Source: an uncultured Eggerthellaceae bacterium (GTDB lineage: Bacteria; Actinomycetota; Coriobacteriia; Coriobacteriales; Eggerthellaceae). Taken from it: a stretch of DNA of 5,453 nucleotides. This document shows positions 1-5,453 of this stretch, one piece after another (within the stretch, counting starts at the first letter, position 1; each line of letters begins with the position of its first letter). Below the pieces are notes generated by a model that was given only the letters and a program-made list of their open reading frames with translations, searched no databases and was not told where the DNA came from. The stretch lies in NCBI GenBank assembly GCA_910577495.1, contig CAJTML010000088.1:1-5453 (forward strand), in the 5' to 3' direction. Made by a program: the position numbers and the translations under genes.

Positions 1-198
1 CGTGCCGTCACACAATGCAAACAGCGTGTCGTCTTTACCGCGACCAACATTCTCACCAGGATGGAAATGCGTGCCGCGCTGGCGAACGATTACGTTACCA
101 GCATGAACCTTCTGACCAGCAAACATCTTCACGCCAAGTCGTTGTGCGTGGGAGTCGCGACCATTACGGGTAGATCCGAGACCTTTCTTATGAGCCAT
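1..198 (-). CDS. rpmA: 50S ribosomal protein L27, partial (C-terminus beyond window)
   Basis: L27 is a protein of the large ribosomal subunit. Its flexible N-terminus reaches the peptidyl-transferase centre and contacts the tRNA acceptor ends. The visible 66 codons begin MAHKKGLGSTRNGRDS and continue with the family-typical segments RLGVK, VIVRQRGT and HPGENVGRG. The family is usually about 85 residues, so roughly 20 C-terminal residues lie left of position 1. The ATG at 196-198 is chosen because it gives the classical MAHKKG N-terminus and follows a strong AGGAGG. There is no hydrophobic LQFFA-type extension like the one Firmicutes cleave with the protease Prp. The gene lies 15 nt behind rplU and is surely co-transcribed with it. 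The identification is secure from conserved sequence. Confidence 0.97.
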   Translation of the reverse strand, partial: MAHKKGLGSTRNGRDSHAQRLGVKMFAGQKVHAGNVIVRQRGTHFHPGENVGRGKDDTLFALCDGT

Positions 199-204
199 GG
201 TATC

Positions 205-210
205 CCTCCT
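205..210 (-). promoter_or_regulatory. rpmA ribosome-binding site
   Basis: A perfect AGGAGG lies 6 nt before the rpmA ATG. It fills most of the 15-nt gap after the rplU stop codon and fixes the L27 start. Confidence 0.9.
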
Positions 211-213
211 CGC

Positions 214-630
214 TTACTCAGCGTCAGCAGACGCGGTCTTATCTTCTGCAGCCTCAGCCTCAGCTTCAGCCTTCTTCGGAGCTGCCTTCTTTGCAGCAGG
301 CTTCTTTGCCTTAGCTGCCTTAGCAGAACCGATGGTTTCAATCTCAACGCGAGTGAGCTGCTGACGATGTCCGCGAAGCTTCTTGTAGTTCTTACGCTTC
401 TTGAACTTGAAGACCAGCTGCTTCTCACCTTTGAATTGCTCAATGACCACAGCAGTTACCTTGGTGGCAGCTGCTTTTGCCGGGTCAGCCTCAACCTTAT
501 CACCATCGACGATGCAGATTGCGGGCAATTCAACCTTGTCACCAACTTGAGCATCAAGCTTCTCAATGTTGATCTTGTCTCCGGGAGCAACCTTATATTG
601 CTTGCCGCCCGTCTTTACGATTGCGTACAT
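214..630 (-). CDS. rplU: 50S ribosomal protein L21 with long charged C-terminal tail
   Basis: L21 is a large-subunit protein that binds 23S rRNA. The 138-residue product opens with MYAIVKTGGKQYKV, the standard L21 start. It contains the basic signature region FKFKKRKNYKKLRGHRQ (about residues 74-90), followed by QLTRVEIETI, which closes the usual core at about residue 100. The family is normally about 100-105 residues, so residues 102-138 are an extension. Residues 102-120 are Ala/Lys-rich with 8 Lys and no acidic residue. Residues 121-138 are Ala/Glu/Asp-rich with 7 acidic residues and one Lys. The ATG at 628-630 has AGGAG (636-640) 5 nt upstream. rpmA follows after 15 nt, the usual rplU-rpmA order. 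A promoter and a structured leader precede the gene. Confidence 0.97.
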   Translation of the reverse strand: MYAIVKTGGKQYKVAPGDKINIEKLDAQVGDKVELPAICIVDGDKVEADPAKAAATKVTAVVIEQFKGEKQLVFKFKKRKNYKKLRGHRQQLTRVEIETIGSAKAAKAKKPAAKKAAPKKAEAEAEAAEDKTASADAE

Positions 631-635
631 GTATA

Positions 636-640
636 CTCCT
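636..640 (-). promoter_or_regulatory. rplU ribosome-binding site
   Basis: AGGAG is separated from the rplU ATG by TATAC. It lies 10 nt downstream of the candidate leader pseudoknot (651-689), so structure there could affect ribosome access. Confidence 0.85.
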
Positions 641-650
641 TGACGAATAA

Positions 651-689
651 ACGCTTGGCGATAACTTGTAAGCGTGGTTGTTGCAAGTC
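651..689 (-). other. Candidate H-type pseudoknot in the rplU leader
   Basis: Stem 1 pairs 688-684 (ACTTG) with 668-664 (CAAGT); a G-U pair 689/663 could extend it. Stem 2 pairs 675-670 (ACGCTT) with 656-651 (AAGCGT). The stems cross, with loops of 8, 1 and 7 nt, a geometry compatible with a classical H-type pseudoknot; otherwise they are mutually exclusive hairpins. The structure ends 10 nt before the rplU Shine-Dalgarno sequence. It is unproven and rests on 11 Watson-Crick pairs. Confidence 0.35.
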
Positions 690-740
690 TCTGATGAGGT
701 CAAATGCACATCCGACGCGTATCATCGCACTTATTCTTCA

Positions 741-758
741 TGCGCCCTTTTGAGCGCA
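741..758 (-). other. Stem-loop at the 5' end of the rplU leader
   Basis: TGCGCTCAAAAGGGCGCA folds into 7 base pairs, including one G-U, around an AAAA tetraloop. It begins about 2 nt after the predicted transcription start. No T-run follows, so it is not a terminator. A role in mRNA stability or in the leader fold is inference. Confidence 0.55.
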
Positions 759-766
759 ACCATTGC

Positions 767-794
767 ATTTTAGCAGACAAATGCCACCTGTAAA
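767..794 (-). promoter_or_regulatory. Sigma-70-type promoter for rplU-rpmA
   Basis: A -35 box TTTACA (789-794, one mismatch to TTGACA) and a -10 box TAAAAT (767-772, one mismatch to TATAAT) are separated by 16 bp. The TG of an extended -10 element (TGC before TAAAAT) is present. The predicted start is near G760. The site faces rplU and lies about 100 bp beyond the end of polA, so L21/L27 need not depend on read-through from polA. Confidence 0.75.
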
Positions 795-831
795 GCACTT
801 ATGTAGTTGATGAGGGGCTTTTTCACATTTT

Positions 832-845
832 GTCGAAAATTCGAC
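832..845. repeat. 14-bp inverted repeat between polA and rplU
   Basis: GTCGAAAATTCGAC has two 6-bp arms around a 2-bp centre. It lies about 70-85 bp upstream of the predicted rplU start site and 54 bp after the polA stop codon. On the minus strand it is followed by A-rich DNA, not a T-run, so it is a poor intrinsic terminator. It could be an operator for a dimeric protein or simply chance. Confidence 0.45.
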
Positions 846-870
846 CGCTCACGTTCGCCCACACTGCTAC

Positions 871-886
871 TCGGGCAACTACCCGA
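871..886. repeat. Small GC-rich hairpin just after polA
   Basis: On the minus strand TCGGGTAGTTGCCCGA gives a 5-bp stem with a 6-nt loop, starting 13 nt after the polA stop codon. No U-tract follows. It may protect the 3' end of the polA mRNA or be part of a Rho-dependent end, but it does not qualify as an intrinsic terminator. Confidence 0.35.
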
Positions 887-898
887 CAGCGCTTACAC

Positions 899-3526
899 TT
901 AGTGCGCCTCAGCCCAGTTTTTACCACATCCGACATCTACCACGAGCGGCACCGAAAGCTCAACGACTGACTCCATCACGCTTTTAAGCATCTCAGAGAG
1001 GCGCTCCACCTCATCTTTTGGCACGCTCAAATCCAACTCGTCGTGCACCTGCACCAAAAGCTTCGCCCGATATCCATCCGCTTCAAGCCTGCGCTGCACC
1101 TCAGTCATAGCAAGCTTGATGATGTCAGCGGCACTTCCCTGCATGGGATGATTCATTGCCGTGCGCTCGCCAAACCCACGTTGGGCGGCATTTGATGCCT
1201 TAAGCTCAGGAATATGGCGCTTGCGTTCAAACATGGTCTTGGCAAAACCCTTTTGCTTAGCGTGCTCAACCGTGTCATCAAGGTAGCGTCTCACCTGCGG
1301 ATATGCCTCAAAGTAGCGGTCGATCATCTCCTTGGCCTCACCAAAGGGAATATCCAAGCTCTGCGAGAGTCCAAACGCCTGCTGCCCATAGACAATACCG
1401 AAGTTGACCGCTTTTGCCCGCGAACGAAGCTCAGGAGTCACCTCATCTACCGGCACACCAAAGACATGCGAGGCAGTCTGGGCGTGGAAATCTTCGCCAG
1501 AATTGAATGCCGCAATAAGGTGCTCATCTTGGGACAGGTGCGCCAAAAGCCGCAGTTCAATTTGCGAATAGTCGGCTGAAACATACATCTCATCAGCGGA
1601 AAGCGGAATAAAGCATTCGCGAATTTGACGACCGAACTCCGTGCGAATCGGGATGTTTTGCAAGTTTGGATCCGACGAAGACAAGCGCCCAGTCGTGGTC
1701 ACCGTCTCGTTATAGGTGGTGTGAATACGATTGTCACCTTTAAGCATGCGCGGCAACGCATCAATATAGGTAGACTTAATTTTTGCGTGCTCGCGATACT
1801 TCAGCACCAGCTCAGGCAACTCATGGGTCTTCGCCAGCTCTTTCAGCACACCCGCGTCGGTGGAATAGCCGCGCGAGTTTTTCTTAAGCGGCGGCAAGCC
1901 CAGCACCTCAAAGAGGATGTGCGAGAGCTGCTTGGGCGAATCCACATTGAACTCCTCGCCCGCCAACTCCCAAATGCGTGAGCGCAGCTCATCCAGCTCA
2001 TCTTGGGCGGTTTTGCCAATTTCGGCCAGCTTCGCGGTATCAAGCGCCACACCGGTGCGCTCCATAATGGCCAGCACGCCAACAAGTGGCAGGTCAATGT
2101 CGAAGTACGCCTTGGTGCTTTCATCTTGCCCAAGGGCTTTTTCCAGCGGCTCTTTGAGCACACGAATTGCCGCAGCAGCGTTCACCAATCCCGCCTGGGC
2201 ATTCTTCGCCTCGGGCATCGTACCACCCACATATTCGCTCAAAAGATGATCCAAGCTATATTCGCTCTGCGAAGAATTGAGCACGTATCCTGCAAGTCCG
2301 ATATCAAACGCGCGCAGCGCCATGATGGTTGCATCATCAACAAACGCCTCCTGTGAGGTGTCTTTTGGGTAGATATGCTCAACAAGGGTTTTGACGTCTA
2401 ATGCGGCGAATTCGCCATCACGCACAATTTGGGTGAGTGCGCGTTTTGCCTCATCATCATCAAAAAGCGCAATGCCTTGTGCGGTGGCAACCGCCAGATG
2501 AAGTCCCGTAGAAAAGAGCGTGGTTTGCGCCTCTGACTCACACGCCACGCCAACCACATCGTGGTTTGCAAGCGCGGCATCCAAAAGTGCTACCGCCTCT
2601 GCGCCCTGTGCCACCGGCTCAACCACCAACTCAACCGCAGCAGCCGAGGCGTCGTGACCCGTGAGCTTAAGCACGCGCGTCAAATGCGAAGAAAAGCGCA
2701 GTGCCTCAAATGCTTGCTTGACGCGCTCAGGATCAAACGACGGAAAATGAATGCCTTCTAAGTCCAGATCAAAGTCAAGATCGCGAATAATGGTTGCCAC
2801 TTTGCGCGAGGCAAACGCATCCTCTTTGTGCGCTTCGATACGCTCTTTTTGCTTACCTTTCAGCTCGTCGGTGTGCTCATAGAGCCCCTCAAGAGAGCCA
2901 TAGGCTTGCAACAGTTTTGCAGCGGTTTTTTCGCCAATTCCCGGCACACCAGGAATGTTGTCTGATGTGTCGCCTTTAAGCCCCAGATAATCAGGTACCT
3001 GCTCTGGGGTGACACCGTAGCGCTCCACCACCTCATCAGGACCGTAAATAGCAATATCGGTGACCCCTTTTTTGGTGGTGACAATACGCGTCAAATCAGT
3101 TGCCAGCTGGTAGGCATCTTTGTCTCCGGTAACCAAGAGCGTTTCATACCCAAGCGCTTCATCGCGAGCGGCAATGGTGCCTAAAATGTCATCGCCCTCC
3201 CAGCCATCAATGCGCACCACGGGCACATCCATAGCTTCCAGGAGCTGTTCAATAAGCGGAAACTGCGCTTTGAGGTCTGGGTCCATAGGAGGTCGCTGCG
3301 CCTTGTAGCCCTCAATGGCCTTCATGCGAAACTCAGGTCTGCCCGCATCAAAAGCGCATACGAGTGCGTCAGGTCGTTCGCCATCCATAAACTTGAGCAG
3401 CATTGCCATAAAACCAAATACTGCATTAGTAGGCGTGCCATCAGGTGCATTCATCGTGGGAGGCACCGCATGAAACGCACGATGCATGAGCGAATTTCCG
3501 TCAATTACCGCAATCTTTTTCGTCAT
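899..3526 (-). CDS. polA: DNA polymerase I (5' nuclease, inactive 3'-5' exonuclease fold, family A polymerase)
   Basis: The 875-residue product has the full Pol I architecture. This enzyme removes RNA primers and fills gaps in lagging-strand maturation and excision repair. The 5' nuclease covers about residues 1-290, with VIDGNS, CAFD, EGDDILG (110-116), VTGDKDAYQL and the helix-hairpin-helix GLKGDTSDNIPGVPGIGEK. The middle domain (about 300-475) keeps the fold of a proofreading exonuclease but has lost most metal ligands. The polymerase domain follows with TTGRLSSSDPNLQNIP (611-626), motif A DYSQIELR (Asp652), motif B RSRAKAVNFGIVYG (Lys705, Phe709, Tyr713) and motif C QVHDE (Asp829, Glu830). 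Phe709 matches E. coli Phe762, which disfavours dideoxynucleotides. The ATG at 3524-3526 has GAGG 4 nt upstream and gives the standard N-terminus. The gene lies 15 nt behind the regulator, probably in the same transcript. Length is normal for the family. Confidence 0.98.
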   Translation of the reverse strand: MTKKIAVIDGNSLMHRAFHAVPPTMNAPDGTPTNAVFGFMAMLLKFMDGERPDALVCAFDAGRPEFRMKAIEGYKAQRPPMDPDLKAQFPLIEQLLEAMDVPVVRIDGWEGDDILGTIAARDEALGYETLLVTGDKDAYQLATDLTRIVTTKKGVTDIAIYGPDEVVERYGVTPEQVPDYLGLKGDTSDNIPGVPGIGEKTAAKLLQAYGSLEGLYEHTDELKGKQKERIEAHKEDAFASRKVATIIRDLDFDLDLEGIHFPSFDPERVKQAFEALRFSSHLTRVLKLTGHDASAAAVELVVEPVAQGAEAVALLDAALANHDVVGVACESEAQTTLFSTGLHLAVATAQGIALFDDDEAKRALTQIVRDGEFAALDVKTLVEHIYPKDTSQEAFVDDATIMALRAFDIGLAGYVLNSSQSEYSLDHLLSEYVGGTMPEAKNAQAGLVNAAAAIRVLKEPLEKALGQDESTKAYFDIDLPLVGVLAIMERTGVALDTAKLAEIGKTAQDELDELRSRIWELAGEEFNVDSPKQLSHILFEVLGLPPLKKNSRGYSTDAGVLKELAKTHELPELVLKYREHAKIKSTYIDALPRMLKGDNRIHTTYNETVTTTGRLSSSDPNLQNIPIRTEFGRQIRECFIPLSADEMYVSADYSQIELRLLAHLSQDEHLIAAFNSGEDFHAQTASHVFGVPVDEVTPELRSRAKAVNFGIVYGQQAFGLSQSLDIPFGEAKEMIDRYFEAYPQVRRYLDDTVEHAKQKGFAKTMFERKRHIPELKASNAAQRGFGERTAMNHPMQGSAADIIKLAMTEVQRRLEADGYRAKLLVQVHDELDLSVPKDEVERLSEMLKSVMESVVELSVPLVVDVGCGKNWAEAH

Positions 3527-3541
3527 GAATCCTCGCTATCG

Positions 3542-4213
3542 TTATGCGCTCCACAGATATCCAACACCGCGCACCGTCTCAAGATGCTGCGAGAGTTCAG
3601 GTCCAAGCTTTGCGCGAATGCGGCGCACGTGCACGTCAACCGTGCGTGAACCGCCGTAATAATCAAAGCCCCACACGCGCTGCAAAAGCGCATCACGCGA
3701 ATAGGTGCGACCGGGATGCGTCACCAAAAAAGCCAGCAACGCGTATTCAAGATACGTCAAGTCAAGAGGTATGTTGCCCACCGTCACCTGATACGTTGCC
3801 AAATTGATAGTCATGTTATCTATGCTTAAAAAGTCAGTTGCAGAGCCTTCATTTCCCGGCCAAAGCAAAGAGCGAATGCGGGCACTACATTCTGCTTCCG
3901 TAGCACCTTGCACCACAAAGTCGCTTTTGACCTGCACCGGCAGGCGAAACTCATTGAGCGCTTCTTCGCCCACAATCACCAAAAGAGACGCACTCGTGTG
4001 CTCAAGCATCATAGACTCAACGTTGGCAACGCGTCCAAGCACGTCTTCGGTAGCTTCAAAGATGACCAGGTCACAGGCAGAATGTTGCGTCAGCAACTTT
4101 TTGAGCTGCAGCGACGAACCCGCCGCAATCTCAACATCCATGCTTGCCAGCACGCGCTGGAACTTATAGGCATTATCCAAGCTGTCGGCAACAAAAATAA
4201 CCGTTTTTCTCAC
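3542..4213 (-). CDS. GlnR-like orphan response regulator, OmpR/PhoB winged-helix family
   Basis: This 223-residue protein is a probable cytoplasmic DNA-binding regulator. Residues 1-118 resemble a receiver domain, but the key residues are missing. The phosphoacceptor Asp is Glu53 (DLVIFEATED), and the conserved Lys near the end of the domain is Gln102. Residues about 128-222 form an OmpR-type winged helix, with LTYLEYALLAFLVTHPG (152-168), SRDALLQRVWGFDYYGG and the recognition segment SRTVDVHVRRIRAKLG (189-204), ending VRGVGYLW. This half strongly resembles actinobacterial GlnR, a phosphorylation-independent regulator of glnA and nitrogen genes. The position 3 nt after glnA supports that role. 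The GTG at 4211-4213 is chosen because it preserves the first beta strand (TVIFVAD); the next Met is residue 26. No histidine kinase gene is visible nearby. Family assignment is firm; the nitrogen role is inference. Confidence 0.9.
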   Translation of the reverse strand: MRKTVIFVADSLDNAYKFQRVLASMDVEIAAGSSLQLKKLLTQHSACDLVIFEATEDVLGRVANVESMMLEHTSASLLVIVGEEALNEFRLPVQVKSDFVVQGATEAECSARIRSLLWPGNEGSATDFLSIDNMTINLATYQVTVGNIPLDLTYLEYALLAFLVTHPGRTYSRDALLQRVWGFDYYGGSRTVDVHVRRIRAKLGPELSQHLETVRGVGYLWSA

Positions 4214-4216
4214 GAG

Positions 4217-5453
4217 CTATAACACCCCCAGATACCGGTCTTGTTCCCATTGCGATACCGCGCCCTGATAGTCGTTCCATTCGGCGCGTTTGGCTGCCAC
4301 CAGATACGAGTGAATATGATCCCCAAGAATTTGACGCATGAGATCAGATTCAGCGAAAAGTTCAACCGCTTCGCCCAAGTTCTCAGGCAGCGTAGAAAAG
4401 CCCTGATTGCGCAGCTCTTGGCGCGAGAGATTGAAGAGATTTTTGTCCTCGGTAGGTGCTGGCGGCTCAAGCCCTTCTTCAATGCCGCGAAGACCAGCCC
4501 CCAGCATGACCGCAAAAGCAAGATAGGGATTTGCCGACGGATCGGGACTGCGAAGTTCCAAACGACACGACATGTCATGTCCAGGTCGATACCCCGGCAC
4601 ACGCACAAGCGTTGAGCGGTTTGAGCGCGCCCACGAGAGATAAATGGGTGCTTCGCCCCCTGAAATAAGGCGCTTGTACGAATTGACGCACGGATTGGTG
4701 ATCAGGCAAAACTCGGGTGCGTACTTCAACAGACCCGCCAGATAGCTCTTCGCCGTTTGTGAAAGCCCATAACCTTGCGGATCCGCCGCGTCATAAAACG
4801 CATTGTTGCCGTCCAGATCAAAAAGACTTTGGTGTACATGCATGCCAGATCCCGGCTTACCTGTCATCGGCTTGGGCATAAATGAGGCATACACCTGGTG
4901 TTTGATGGCCACCTCTTTGACGACGAGCTTATAGGTCATGACCGCGTCGGCCATGGTGAGCGCATCGGCAAAGCGCAGGTCAATCTCATGTTGCGACGGT
5001 CCGTTTTCGTGATGCGAATACTCAACCGGTATACCCATCTTTTCAAGGGTGAGCACCGTATCACGGCGAAGGTCGCTGGCGTAATCCAAGCTGGTTAAAT
5101 CAAAGTATCCGCCGTGGTCTAACACCTCGGTTGACTCAGCGTTCCTAAAATAATAGAACTCAAGCTCAGGACCGACGTTAAAGACATAACCCATCTCTTG
5201 GGCGCGCGTGACCATGCGGTCAAGCACAAAACGAGGATCGCCCTCAAAAGGCTTGCCATCAGGAGTGCGAATGTTGCAAAACATGCGCGCAACAGCGTCT
5301 GCCTGTGGGCGCCACGGCAACACCTGAAACGTCGTCGCATCGGGAAATGCCAGCATATCGGATTCTTGCGTGTGTGAAAAACCCTCAATACAGCTGCCAT
5401 CAAAGCCCATGCCTGAGTGAAATGCATCGTCTAACTCAGAGGGAATCACCGCA
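4217..5453 (-). CDS. glnA: Type I glutamine synthetase, partial (N-terminus beyond window)
   Basis: Glutamine synthetase makes glutamine from glutamate, ammonia and ATP and is the main entry of ammonia into metabolism. It normally works as a dodecamer. Numbered from the GTG-encoded Val at 5447-5449, the fragment shows FDGSCIEGF (16-24), metal ligands Glu95/Glu97 (GPELEF), Glu148 and Glu155 (HHENGPSQHE), GSGMHVHQSL with His204, NSYKRL (256-261), the flap Glu266 (GGEAP), NRSTLVRVP and RLELRSPDPSANPYL (296-310). That valine is internal: the frame continues upstream with Ala to the window edge, and comparison with Bacillus subtilis GlnA indicates about 35 missing residues. The sequence is closest to the actinobacterial GlnA2 type. 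The adenylylation tyrosine of beta-type enzymes is replaced by Phe339 (NLFNLS), so adenylylation control is unlikely. The position of the feedback residue Arg62 of B. subtilis is His26 here. The regulator gene follows after 3 nt. Confidence 0.98.
   Translation of the reverse strand, partial: AVIPSELDDAFHSGMGFDGSCIEGFSHTQESDMLAFPDATTFQVLPWRPQADAVARMFCNIRTPDGKPFEGDPRFVLDRMVTRAQEMGYVFNVGPELEFYYFRNAESTEVLDHGGYFDLTSLDYASDLRRDTVLTLEKMGIPVEYSHHENGPSQHEIDLRFADALTMADAVMTYKLVVKEVAIKHQVYASFMPKPMTGKPGSGMHVHQSLFDLDGNNAFYDAADPQGYGLSQTAKSYLAGLLKYAPEFCLITNPCVNSYKRLISGGEAPIYLSWARSNRSTLVRVPGYRPGHDMSCRLELRSPDPSANPYLAFAVMLGAGLRGIEEGLEPPAPTEDKNLFNLSRQELRNQGFSTLPENLGEAVELFAESDLMRQILGDHIHSYLVAAKRAEWNDYQGAVSQWEQDRYLGVL
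4223..4229 (-). promoter_or_regulatory. Ribosome-binding site of the regulator, inside glnA
   Basis: GGGGGTG ends 9 nt before the GTG start of the regulator and lies within the last Leu-Gly-Val codons of glnA. It is G-rich rather than a canonical AGGAGG. Together with the 3-nt gap between the genes it suggests translational coupling to glnA. Confidence 0.5.

Larger units (their letters stand above)
631..760 (-). promoter_or_regulatory. Predicted 5' leader of the rplU-rpmA mRNA
   Basis: This is the roughly 130-nt untranslated stretch between the predicted transcription start (about 760) and the rplU start codon. By eye it contains a 7-bp hairpin with an AAAA loop right at the 5' end (741-758). 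It also contains two crossing stems near the ribosome-binding site, ACTTG/CAAGT and ACGCTT/AAGCGT, which can form an H-type pseudoknot or two exclusive hairpins. Autoregulatory leaders before rplU are known in other bacteria. Whether this one belongs to a described family cannot be decided by reading. No credible leader peptide was found. Confidence 0.5.

Noticed and set aside
129..443. Arg/Ser-rich minus-strand ORF overlapping the rplU tail
   Set aside because: It is an out-of-frame reading of the low-complexity L21 tail and the rpmA start; the composition is typical of a shadow frame.
700..741. Possible 13-codon leader peptide (MKNKCDDTRRMCI) in the rplU leader
   Set aside because: The only Shine-Dalgarno-like sequence (AGGG) is just 3 nt from the ATG, and the start is buried in the 741-758 hairpin. 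There is no run of regulatory codons or terminator/antiterminator pair.
61..753. Long plus-strand ORF of 230 codons antisense to rpmA and rplU
   Set aside because: Its Leu/Ser-rich sequence is the mirror of the Lys/Ala-rich L21 tail and the L21 core. It has no recognisable domain and overlaps two certain ribosomal-protein genes and their promoter.
731..763. 10-codon ORF starting at the ATG at 763-761
   Set aside because: The ATG lies upstream of the predicted transcription start, about 4 nt from the -10 box, with no ribosome-binding site.
4241..4615. Plus-strand ORFs antisense to glnA, the regulator and polA (for example 3804-4169, 1214-1579, 1625-1981)
   Set aside because: All lie within confidently identified minus-strand genes. 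They show no family motifs and no separate promoter or ribosome-binding site that I can support.
1..5453. Mobile element, CRISPR array, toxin-antitoxin or other accessory system
   Set aside because: No transposase, terminal repeats, spaced direct repeats, tRNA or small paired ORFs were found. The window is almost entirely core genes.

Overview
The window comes from a bacterial chromosome and is densely packed with genes, all on the minus strand. In the direction of transcription (right to left) the order is: type I glutamine synthetase (glnA, 5' end cut by the window edge), a GlnR-like OmpR-family regulator, DNA polymerase I (polA), a 268-bp intergenic region, ribosomal protein L21 (rplU), and ribosomal protein L27 (rpmA, 3' end cut by the window edge). 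The plus strand carries no convincing gene.

The gene content suggests Actinomycetota, probably class Coriobacteriia. The glutamine synthetase resembles actinobacterial GlnA2. The regulator has the winged helix of actinobacterial OmpR-type GlnR proteins, which are unrelated to the MerR-type GlnR of Bacillus. L21 carries an Ala/Lys/Glu tail. L27 lacks the cleavable N-terminal extension of Firmicutes, and there is no prp gene between rplU and rpmA. Base composition is moderate, not the high GC of Streptomyces or Mycobacterium. The genus cannot be fixed from this sequence.

The first three genes look like one transcription unit. glnA and the regulator are separated by 3 nt, with the regulator's ribosome-binding site inside glnA. 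The regulator and polA are separated by 15 nt. This places a likely nitrogen regulator directly behind the enzyme it probably controls, with the housekeeping repair polymerase riding behind both. The glnA promoter lies outside the window.

The 631-898 gap separates this unit from rplU-rpmA. It holds a good sigma-70-type promoter (TTTACA, 16 bp, extended TAAAAT) and a predicted leader of about 130 nt. In that leader I can draw a strong 5' hairpin and a possible H-type pseudoknot ending just before the rplU ribosome-binding site. This is a candidate ribosomal-protein autoregulatory leader. No clear intrinsic terminator follows polA.

The window is mostly core genome, and I see no mobile element, CRISPR array, tRNA or rRNA. 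The points of interest are the glnA-regulator-polA linkage, the regulator's non-phosphorylatable receiver, a substitution at the feedback-control position of glutamine synthetase, the structured rplU leader and the charge-segregated L21 tail.
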